Below, one piece after another: positions 1 to 6,104 of a stretch of 18,294 nucleotides of DNA (positions within the stretch are counted from its first letter, which is position 1; each line of letters begins with the position of its first letter). The translations under genes were made by a program, and so were the position numbers. The stretch covers positions 1 through 18,294 of the forward strand of contig JAKPSR010000372.1 of assembly GCA_029571425.1 (NCBI GenBank), read 5' to 3'. A model generated the notes under the pieces. It was not told where the DNA came from. It did no database searches and worked only from the letters and a program-made list of their open reading frames with translations. This stretch comes from Spirochaetota bacterium (GTDB lineage: Bacteria; Spirochaetota; Spirochaetia; Treponematales; Treponemataceae).

Positions 1-1
1 C

Positions 2-127
2 GGGGATCGGTACGACATCGACGTTGCCCTCCCGCTCGAGCTCGGCATGGGCGGCATCCTGGTCGACGGGGTCGAGGACGTGTATCGCCTTCCGGAGCTC
101 CTCAGCGAAAGCTCATCGAGTCTATAA
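2..127 (+). CDS. C-terminal end of a probable HAD-family phosphatase (partial, 5' end outside window)
   Basis: Reading from base 2 gives 41 residues ending in TAA at 125-127. The fragment begins GDRYDID and continues with an LGMGGILV strand and a VEDVY segment. This matches the end of HAD-superfamily hydrolases, where motif IV (GD..xxxD) coordinates the catalytic Mg2+ and is followed by a helix, a GM turn and a hydrophobic strand. The catalytic DxD and motif II/III residues lie outside the window, so substrate and subclass cannot be assigned. The gene converges on the RACo-like gene and their ends overlap by 26 bp. The start is missing because the window begins inside the gene. The HAD assignment rests on one motif and its context, so it is moderate. 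Confidence 0.5.
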   Translation, partial: GDRYDIDVALPLELGMGGILVDGVEDVYRLPELLSESSSSL

Positions 128-1625
128 AGAGACGGGCGAACTCGCCCCGGTCCGCGAGCTCGACGGGACGGGCCGAACTCGCCCGCGCTAACAGCCCGCC
201 CATCGCGGGGTCAGAGAGGAAGCGAACCGCTCCGGCGAGCGCGGCGTTTCCGAGCCTGACGACCTCGGCGCGCGGACTCGAAGGCAGCAAGCCGATCGCG
301 CGGGCCGAGGAAACGTCCATCCAAGAGCCAAACCCGCCCGCGATGTAAATTCGCGAAATGTCGGAAGCGTCTACCCCAAGCTCTATCGCGAGAGTCTCGA
401 TGCCCGCGCGGACGGCGGCCTTCGCGAGCTGAAGCTCGCGAACGTCTGCCGCGGTAAGGCGTATCGGAAGCGAGGGGTCGAGCATGATGCCGGAGTCGGC
501 GCACGCGGGGGCGAGGGAACCGTCGGGCGCGACGAGGCCAAGGGACAAGGACGCGGCAAGGAGATCGACGAGCGCCGAGCCGGTAAGCCCCGAAACGCCA
601 TCAACCGCAAGCGAGTTGGCGCTAGCCAACTCGCCCGGTATCCGTTCGTAGGCGAAACGCGAACCGACGACGCGGACCGAGGAGACGGCGCCCGGCACGC
701 CGCCCGTCCCGGCGGACACGCGCCCACCCTCGAAAGCCGGTCCCATCGCGACTGACGCCGCGACGAGATCGCCGCCGGACGCGAGCGCCATCTCCCCGTT
801 CGTCCCCAAGTCAAGATAGAGCTCGCTCCCCTTTCCCGACGGAAAACCGTAGGCCGCCATGCCGCCGACGAGGTCGCCGCCGAGGTAGGAGGACACGCCG
901 GGAAGCACGGAGACGGGACAGTCGAGTCCGGAGGCGGGTAAGAGATCGGCCGAGGGGCGAACCTCGAGGTCGAGGGTTTCGGGCGCGAAGGGCGCGCGCG
1001 CGAGTCCGGCGACGGGCAAGGAAAGAAGAAGGTGAACCATCGCCGTGTTCGCGGCCACGGCAACGGCGGAAACGTCGCGAGGGCTCGCGCCCGCGCGCGA
1101 AAGAAGGTCCGCGACGCCAGACGCGATATCGGCGCGGGCAAGGCGCGCGAGCTCATCGAGGCTTCCGGCCTCGGCGGCGGAAAGGCGCGACACGACGTCG
1201 GCGCCGTACGCACGCTGCGAGTTAAGCCGCGATGAGACCGCGAGCACGCGACCGGTAAGCCGATCAACGAGGGCGAAGGCGAGCGTCGTCGTCCCAAGGT
1301 CGCAGGCCACGCCGAAGCCCGACAAAGAGCCCGTCGCGAAAGCGGGCAGGGGTTTGAACGCGTCTAGCGCGGAGAAAGCGGTCCCGGCAGAAAGCTCGGG
1401 GCCAAGCTCGACGTCGACAGGCCCAACCGGAAAGAGGGCGCAGGCAAGCTGCGTAACCCGTTCTGAATCGGGGCGCTGATCGCCGACCCCCGAAACATAG
1501 ACGCGGCAGCGACCGCAAGAACCGGAACCGCCGCAGAGGGTGGCGGCAGGCGACACCGCGCCCGCCTCGCGCAAAAGATCGAGGAGGCTGCGTTTCCCGT
1601 CCCCGACGACGCGCACGCCGATCAC
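102..1625 (-). CDS. RACo-like protein: N-terminal [2Fe-2S] ferredoxin plus ASKHA ATPase domain (DUF4445 type)
   Basis: This family (RACo, RamA and relatives) uses ATP to drive low-potential electron transfer that reduces inactive Co(II) corrinoid cofactors of methyltransferases. With the GTG start at 1625 the protein has 507 residues. Residues 1-70 hold a plant-type [2Fe-2S] pattern, Cys31-x5-Cys37-x2-Cys40 and Cys62. The ASKHA part follows: phosphate-1 loop DLGTTT (from Asp109), the YGADVVSRL segment (about 140-148), phosphate-2 loop LDLGTNGE (about 272-279), MGPAFEGG (about 294-301) and adenosine motif YIAGGFG (about 427-433). It is shorter than the roughly 600-residue RACo proteins, so the linker region looks reduced. 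I chose GTG at 1625 because it forms a GTGA overlap with the stop of the upstream prsW-like gene. An in-frame ATG at 1658 would add 11 residues and overlap that gene by 37 bp. No corrinoid protein or methyltransferase gene lies nearby, so the partner is unknown. Confidence 0.85.
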   Translation of the reverse strand: MIGVRVVGDGKRSLLDLLREAGAVSPAATLCGGSGSCGRCRVYVSGVGDQRPDSERVTQLACALFPVGPVDVELGPELSAGTAFSALDAFKPLPAFATGSLSGFGVACDLGTTTLAFALVDRLTGRVLAVSSRLNSQRAYGADVVSRLSAAEAGSLDELARLARADIASGVADLLSRAGASPRDVSAVAVAANTAMVHLLLSLPVAGLARAPFAPETLDLEVRPSADLLPASGLDCPVSVLPGVSSYLGGDLVGGMAAYGFPSGKGSELYLDLGTNGEMALASGGDLVAASVAMGPAFEGGRVSAGTGGVPGAVSSVRVVGSRFAYERIPGELASANSLAVDGVSGLTGSALVDLLAASLSLGLVAPDGSLAPACADSGIMLDPSLPIRLTAADVRELQLAKAAVRAGIETLAIELGVDASDISRIYIAGGFGSWMDVSSARAIGLLPSSPRAEVVRLGNAALAGAVRFLSDPAMGGLLARASSARPVELADRGEFARLFIDSMSFR

Positions 1626-2272
1626 GCCCTCGGCCCAACGGCGGCTCGCCGGGACCACTGGGACCAGGCGAAAAAGACGAAGGCGACGAGGACGGCGAAG
1701 GACAGCGCGACGAGGGGAAACCCAAGCACGGCGAAGGTATTGTAAAGGCCGTGAAGGCCGACGGCGGCGAGAAAGAACCTCGCCCCCGCGAGCCGCTCGG
1801 CAGAACGGGAACGCTCGAGAACGAAGGCGCCGGCGACGATGCCGGAGGCCGCGTGCAGGACGACGGCCGTGAGGAAGCGAACGAAGACCGAGCCGGGCGA
1901 CCTAAGGGCGTACACCAGGGACTCGAATGCGGCGAAGGACAGGGCCGCGGTGAGGCCGGAGAGAAGGACGAACCGGTCGGCGGCGCGCGCAGCCCCCCTT
2001 CGGGCCACGAAGAAGACCGCGGCGAACTTGAGCGACTCCTCGACGAGGGCGGCGACCGCGAATGACCGAAAAAGAAGGCCTCCCGCGCCGGACAGATACA
2101 TCGACCGCGAGGCGAGGACGAACTGAATGAGCGCGGCGGGGAGCACGGCCGCGAGGCCGAACGCGAGACACCGCAGGGCGCGCGAGGCGTCGTACTCGCC
2201 ACGGCGAACGCAGAGAACGGCGACGGAGACGGCGGGCATGAAGCTCAAAAAAAGAAGAAAGGCAAGGTTCAT
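1622..2272 (-). CDS. PrsW-family intramembrane protease-like protein
   Basis: This is a 216-residue, multi-spanning membrane protein. The PrsW signature motifs appear in order: EESLK (Glu78, Glu79, Lys82), FESLVY (Phe116-Glu117), HAASG (His140) and HGLYN (His174 and Asn178). They sit in predicted TM helices. PrsW proteins are site-1 proteases that cleave membrane proteins such as anti-sigma factors; the wider superfamily includes CAAX prenyl proteases (CPBP). I chose ATG at 2272 because it opens directly into a hydrophobic helix and has a TATTCT hexamer 6 nt upstream. A more distal in-frame ATG at 2371 would run into the divergent shikimate-kinase-like gene and adds a hydrophilic, unlikely N-terminus. 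The stop overlaps the GTG start of the RACo-like gene, so the two are probably co-translated. No sigma/anti-sigma pair is visible, so the substrate is unknown. Confidence 0.8.
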   Translation of the reverse strand: MNLAFLLFLSFMPAVSVAVLCVRRGEYDASRALRCLAFGLAAVLPAALIQFVLASRSMYLSGAGGLLFRSFAVAALVEESLKFAAVFFVARRGAARAADRFVLLSGLTAALSFAAFESLVYALRSPGSVFVRFLTAVVLHAASGIVAGAFVLERSRSAERLAGARFFLAAVGLHGLYNTFAVLGFPLVALSFAVLVAFVFFAWSQWSRRAAVGPRA

Positions 2273-2278
2273 AGCTTC

Positions 2279-2284
2279 AGAATA
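2279..2284 (-). promoter_or_regulatory. Candidate leaderless -10 element of the prsW-like gene
   Basis: On the minus strand TATTCT is preceded by GG and ends 6 nt before the ATG at 2272. This places the expected +1 on the A of the start codon. A weak TTGTTT lies 17 nt upstream. There is no Shine-Dalgarno sequence at proper spacing; an AAAGGGAAAG stretch is too far away. Confidence 0.45.
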
Positions 2285-2320
2285 CCGGCGCTTTCCCTTT
2301 AAAACAAGCGCTATTTCAGG

Positions 2321-2326
2321 TATAGT
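2321..2326 (+). promoter_or_regulatory. Candidate leaderless -10 element of the shikimate-kinase-like gene
   Basis: TATAGT is preceded by GG and ends 6 nt before the ATG at 2333. TTTAAA (2298-2303) lies 17 nt upstream as a possible -35. The predicted +1 is the start codon itself. AAGG at 2327-2330 is only 2 nt from the ATG, too close for a standard ribosome binding site. Confidence 0.5.
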
Positions 2327-2332
2327 AAGGCG

Positions 2333-2872
2333 ATGAAACATCGCCCCGTCGCCCTGACCGGCATGAAGCATACCGGCAAAACGACCATCGCGCGATTGCT
2401 CGCCGCGCGGCTCGGCGTGCCGTCATACGACACCGACGTCCTGATCGCGGAGCTTTCGGGAAAGACGCCGCGCGAACTCGCCGACGAAGGCGGGTCGGAA
2501 CTCATGCATTCGTGGGAAACCCGCGCGATCGAGACGCTCCGCGACCGGCTCGCCGGCAGGCAGGCGGTCATCGCGACGGGGGGCGGCCTCGCCGACAACG
2601 CCGACGGTTTCGCGGTCCTCAAGAAACTGGCCGCATGCGTCTACCTCGATACCGATTTCGACACCCTCTACGATAGGATAGAGGCCTCCGCGCAAAGGGA
2701 CGGGCGAATGCCCTCATTCCTCCGCGGTCCAAACCCACGCGCGGATTTCCGCGCGATCTTTGACCGCAGAACCAAGATCTATGCTACAATGTGTGATATT
2801 CGCGTCATCGCCGGGGGTAAGGGGCCGGCCGAGATCGCGAGCGAGATCTCGGAGTACCTAAGGCATGGCTAA
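2333..2872 (+). CDS. aroK: Shikimate kinase-like P-loop kinase
   Basis: Shikimate kinase phosphorylates shikimate with ATP in the chorismate pathway, in the cytoplasm. This 179-residue protein has the family length and fold order: Walker A GMKHTGKT (10-17), the YDTD pair (Asp33 and Asp35, the latter equivalent to the shikimate-binding Asp34 of E. coli AroK), the glycine loop TGGG (82-85) and a C-terminal RRTKIY segment with the conserved Arg. Two substrate-side features differ. The FRxxE motif that supplies the shikimate-binding Arg reads MHSWE (58-62), and the lid RPLL reads GRMPSFL (124-130). No other aro gene is near. The product could be a true but divergent shikimate kinase, or a related small-molecule kinase. 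The last 8 bases overlap the start of the next gene, which suggests translational coupling to a c-di-GMP regulator. Confidence 0.75.
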   Translation: MKHRPVALTGMKHTGKTTIARLLAARLGVPSYDTDVLIAELSGKTPRELADEGGSELMHSWETRAIETLRDRLAGRQAVIATGGGLADNADGFAVLKKLAACVYLDTDFDTLYDRIEASAQRDGRMPSFLRGPNPRADFRAIFDRRTKIYATMCDIRVIAGGKGPAEIASEISEYLRHG

Positions 2873-4922
2873 CGAGCGTATCTACATCGTCGAGGACGAG
2901 CGGATCATCGCGATCGACCTCCAGCGCCGCCTCGAGCGGCTCGGGTACGTCGTGTGCGGAAGCGCGAGCGACGCCGAAGAGGCCCTCGCGGGCATCCGTT
3001 CGACCAAACCCGACCTCATCCTGATGGACATCGTCCTTCCCGGCGCCGTTGACGGGATCGACGTCGCCGTCCAGGTGCGCCGCGAGCTCAACGTCCCCGT
3101 CATCTTCCTTTCCGCATACACGGACGCGCGCACGCTCGAGCGCGCGAAGGCGGCGAACCCGCTGGGGTATATCCTCAAGCCATTCAAGGAACGCGAGCTC
3201 GAGATGGCGCTCTTCAAAAGCATCGCGGACGAGCGGATCCGCGAGAAGGAACAGCTCTTCGCCGCCATCCTCAATTCCACGACCGACGCGATCCTCGTGA
3301 CCGGGCTCGACACCGAGATACGGTTCCTCAACCCCGAGGCTGAGCAAATATTGGAAATATCCGACGCCGAGGCGCGGGACCAGCGGCTCACCGACCTCGC
3401 CACGTTCTCCGACATGGAATCCGGCGAGCCCGTCGTGATCCCCAGGCTCGCCGACGGCATGCAGCCGGTCAAGGCGCGCGGCGTCAGGCTGACGAACCGC
3501 AAGCAAAACTCCTTCGTCGTCGAAATGTCGATCACGCGCGAGGACTCGGACCCGCGCAAGCAGCCGAACGTGATCGTCAGCTTCAAGGACATCACGGCCC
3601 TGCACGCGGTCACCGACTCGCTGAAGTTCCAGACGAGCCACGATACCCTGACGGGCCTGCTCAACCGCAACGAGCTCGCCCTCAGGCTCAACGCGACGCT
3701 CGCTTCGCTGGCGAACCGCGAGGCGAAGGCGAGCCTCATCTACGTCGATATCGACCACTTCAAGGTCGTCAACGATTCGTGCGGCACCCAGGCGGGGGAC
3801 CTCTTGATTAAGGAGACGGCCGTGCGCGTCCGCTCGCGAATGGCGGGGGGCGACTACGCTGCGCGCGTCGGGGGCGATGACTTCGCCTTCGTGCGCCACG
3901 AACGCCCCGCGAGGGACGGGTTACCGACCGCCATCGAGATCGCGAAGGAGATCGTCGACGCGGTCGCCGCGAGCCCCTTCTCGTGGAACGGAAAAAACTA
4001 TCGCGTCACCGCGAGCGCGGCCGTCATCCCCCTCGACGCGGGTTTCCGCAACGAGCACGAGGCGATGATCGCCGCGGCCGAGACGCTCGCGGCGGCGCGC
4101 GACTCGGGAGGGAACCGGGTATTCGGCCTCGACGGGGACGGGCGAGCGACGAACCCGCGGGCGAGCGTCAGCGAATGGCTCGGGCGCATCCAGGATGCCC
4201 TGTCCGGCGACGGTTTTCGCCTCTATTACCAACCGATCCGGCCGCTTACCGACGAGCTCGCCCGGCCCAAGGTCGAGATACTGCTCCGCATGGCCGGCCC
4301 CGACGGAACGATCATCCCGCCGAGCGAGTTTATCCCCATCGCGGAGCGGTACAACATCATGCCGACGGTCGACCGCTGGGTGATCAGGAACGCCTTCGCC
4401 GCCTTCTCCCGACTCCGCGAGAAAGGCGACCCACTGAGCAACGCCATATTCTGCGTGAACCTCTCGGGCGCCTCGCTCCTTGACGGCGGGATCATCGGGT
4501 ACATCATCGACGCCCTGGACGGCTACGCCATCCCGCCGGGGAGCGTTTGCCTCGAGGTAACCGAGACGAACGCGATTCTCAACCTCGAGGAGGCGTCTCG
4601 CTTCATCCGCATCCTACGCGAGCGCGGGTGCACCTTCGCGCTCGATGACTTCGGCTCGGGCTTCTCGTCCTTCAGCTATCTCAAGAACCTGCCCGTCGAC
4701 TACCTAAAGATCGACGGCTGCTTCATCCGGAACATGGACCGAGACCCCGTCGACTACACGATGGTGCAGGCGATCGCGAGCATGTGCCGGGTTCTCGGGC
4801 TCAAGACGATCGGTGAGTTCGCGGAAAACGCGGATATCATCGAGAAGCTCAGGGACATCGGGGTCGACTACGCGCAGGGATACGGGATATCCAAGCCGCT
4901 GCCCCTTGAGCCGGACGTATAA
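2865..4922 (+). CDS. Response regulator with PAS, degenerate GGDEF and EAL domains (c-di-GMP phosphodiesterase candidate)
   Basis: This is a 685-residue cytoplasmic regulator. REC covers 1-122, with the acidic pair Glu10/Asp11, phosphoacceptor Asp55 (in LILMDIVLP), Ser83 and Lys105. PAS covers about 128-245. The GGDEF-like domain covers about 255-425 and EAL about 435-680. The GGDEF signature reads GGDDF (336-340), so the metal-binding Glu is Asp, and there is no RxxD inhibitory site. The EAL domain keeps its catalytic set: EILLR (Glu471), the Asn of VNLSG, EVTE (564-567), LDDFGSG (Asp594, Asp595), KID (615-617), the EFAE segment (651-654) and QGYG. This supports c-di-GMP hydrolysis controlled by phosphorylation, with the GGDEF part perhaps a GTP sensor. 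The ATG overlaps the upstream stop by 8 bp, with AAGG just upstream. No sensor kinase is adjacent; a hybrid kinase lies at the far end of the window. Confidence 0.9.
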   Translation: MANERIYIVEDERIIAIDLQRRLERLGYVVCGSASDAEEALAGIRSTKPDLILMDIVLPGAVDGIDVAVQVRRELNVPVIFLSAYTDARTLERAKAANPLGYILKPFKERELEMALFKSIADERIREKEQLFAAILNSTTDAILVTGLDTEIRFLNPEAEQILEISDAEARDQRLTDLATFSDMESGEPVVIPRLADGMQPVKARGVRLTNRKQNSFVVEMSITREDSDPRKQPNVIVSFKDITALHAVTDSLKFQTSHDTLTGLLNRNELALRLNATLASLANREAKASLIYVDIDHFKVVNDSCGTQAGDLLIKETAVRVRSRMAGGDYAARVGGDDFAFVRHERPARDGLPTAIEIAKEIVDAVAASPFSWNGKNYRVTASAAVIPLDAGFRNEHEAMIAAAETLAAARDSGGNRVFGLDGDGRATNPRASVSEWLGRIQDALSGDGFRLYYQPIRPLTDELARPKVEILLRMAGPDGTIIPPSEFIPIAERYNIMPTVDRWVIRNAFAAFSRLREKGDPLSNAIFCVNLSGASLLDGGIIGYIIDALDGYAIPPGSVCLEVTETNAILNLEEASRFIRILRERGCTFALDDFGSGFSSFSYLKNLPVDYLKIDGCFIRNMDRDPVDYTMVQAIASMCRVLGLKTIGEFAENADIIEKLRDIGVDYAQGYGISKPLPLEPDV

Positions 4923-4928
4923 TAAGGA

Positions 4929-6014
4929 TTAACCCCCAAGGCAGGTCCCGACGTCGCGCGCCGTGACGAGCATGCGATGGTCGATCGGAACGGTCTTTAC
5001 CCTGTTCGCAACTTTCTCGAGCGGGACGCCGATCACCCGGTTATCGCGAAGCGCGACCATCTTCCCGTAGTCGCCCGATGCGAGCATCTCCGCCGCCGCG
5101 GTCCCGAACTGCGACGCGAGCACGCGGTCGTACGCGACGGGCGTGCCGCCGCGCTGGAGGTAGCCAAGGACGGTGACCCGCGACTCGAGCCCGGTCGCCC
5201 CCTCGATCTCGCGCGCGACGCGATAGCCGATCGATCCCGTCATCTGCTCGCGCTGCTTCTTGAACGCCTTCCGCTCGAGGCGCGCCTCCTCCACGGAAAG
5301 GGCACCCTCCGCGACGACGACGATCGAGAAGGTCTTCCCGCTCCGCGCGCGGTCCTCGAGATGGCGCGCGATGTTCTCGATGCTGTAGGGGATCTCCGGT
5401 ATCAGAACGACGTCGCCGCCGCCGGCGATACCCGAATAGAGCGCGAGCCATCCGGCCTTATGCCCCATCAACTCGATCACCATGACGCGGTTATGGCTCG
5501 ACGCGGTCGAGTGTAGCCGGTCTATCGCGTCGGTCGCGACGGTGAGGGCGGTATGGAAGCCGAAGGTGATGTCGGTCTCGACGATGTCGTTGTCGATCGT
5601 CTTGGGAAGCCCTATCACGTTGAGCCCTTCCTCGGCGAGCAGGTGGGCCGTCGTGTTCGTCCCGTTGCCGCCAAGGACGACGAGGCAGTCGAGCCCGTTC
5701 AGGCGGTAGTTTTCCTTTATCATGTCGACGGCGCCGCGCCCGTCGGGCGAGGACCATTCCTTGTCCTTGAAGGGCTTCTCGCGCGAGGTGCCGAGGATCG
5801 TCCCGCCGCGCGCGAGGATGCCGGAGAACTCGGCGGGGTGGAGCTCGCGGGCGCGGTTCTCTATGAGGCCGCGGTACCCGTGCTCGAACCCGATGACGCG
5901 CATCCCGTAGACGTCGATCGCCGCGCGGGCCACGCCGCGGATTGCCGCGTTGAGGCCGGGGGCGTCGCCTCCCGAGGTTAAGATCCCAAAGGTCCTCGTG
6001 ACCGACTTCGGCAT
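4929..6014 (-). CDS. pfkA: 6-phosphofructokinase (PfkA superfamily)
   Basis: This enzyme phosphorylates fructose 6-phosphate to the 1,6-bisphosphate in glycolysis. The 361-residue protein shows GILTSGGDAPGLNAAIRG (10-27), GGTILGTSR (70-78), GGNGT (115-119), PKTIDND (137-143, with the catalytic Asp residues) and the MGHKAGWLA segment (183-191). Gly118 at the position of E. coli Gly104 points to ATP rather than pyrophosphate. Lys138, at the position of E. coli Gly124, is the residue found in PPi-dependent and mixed subgroups. E. coli Asp103 is Asn117 here. ATP is the likelier donor, but this cannot be settled by sequence alone. The ATG is supported by TAAGGAG seven bases upstream. The gene ends 6 bp from the convergent regulator gene, leaving no room for a terminator. 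Confidence 0.93.
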   Translation of the reverse strand: MPKSVTRTFGILTSGGDAPGLNAAIRGVARAAIDVYGMRVIGFEHGYRGLIENRARELHPAEFSGILARGGTILGTSREKPFKDKEWSSPDGRGAVDMIKENYRLNGLDCLVVLGGNGTNTTAHLLAEEGLNVIGLPKTIDNDIVETDITFGFHTALTVATDAIDRLHSTASSHNRVMVIELMGHKAGWLALYSGIAGGGDVVLIPEIPYSIENIARHLEDRARSGKTFSIVVVAEGALSVEEARLERKAFKKQREQMTGSIGYRVAREIEGATGLESRVTVLGYLQRGGTPVAYDRVLASQFGTAAAEMLASGDYGKMVALRDNRVIGVPLEKVANRVKTVPIDHRMLVTARDVGTCLGG

Positions 6015-6026
6015 ACCGTCTCCTTA

Positions 6027-6039
6027 GGCGCGAGGCGCC
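6027..6039. promoter_or_regulatory. Inverted repeat at the predicted 5' end of the pfk transcript
   Basis: GGCGC-GAG-GCGCC is a perfect 5-bp inverted repeat with a 3-nt loop. On the minus strand it lies between the predicted pfk +1 (about 6038) and the TAAGGAG ribosome binding site, immediately abutting the latter. It could be a 5' mRNA hairpin or a repressor half-site pair. In G+C-rich DNA a short repeat like this may also arise by chance. Confidence 0.3.
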
Positions 6040-6044
6040 ACCTC

Positions 6045-6073
6045 AGAGTACAATGCCTTCCTACCTTTTTCAA
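6045..6073 (-). promoter_or_regulatory. Candidate pfk promoter
   Basis: On the minus strand TTGAAA (6073-6068) is followed after exactly 17 nt by TACTCT (6050-6045). The -35 matches consensus at five of six positions and the -10 is weak. The implied leader of about 24 nt contains the clear Shine-Dalgarno TAAGGAG. Confidence 0.4.
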
Positions 6074-6088
6074 CCGCAAGTTTTCTGG

Positions 6089-6094
6089 TATCCT
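6089..6094 (+). promoter_or_regulatory. Candidate extended -10 element of the DUF4015 gene
   Basis: TATCCT is preceded by TGG, an extended -10 context, and ends 10 nt before the ATG at 6105. This implies a leader of no more than about 4 nt. There is no recognisable -35 and no spaced Shine-Dalgarno. Confidence 0.4.
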
Positions 6095-6104
6095 CAAGGC
6101 CGAT

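Noticed and set aside
1264..2202. Minus-strand open frame spanning the prsW/RACo junction in another frame
   Set aside because: The product is a Ser/Pro/Arg-rich shadow, while both real genes in the region carry family motifs.
2805..3899. Long minus-strand open frame (364 codons) opposite the response-regulator gene
   Set aside because: It is antisense to well-conserved REC and PAS domains. Its product is low-complexity, rich in Arg, Glu, Val and Asp, with no recognisable motif. Such shadows are expected in G+C-rich codon usage.
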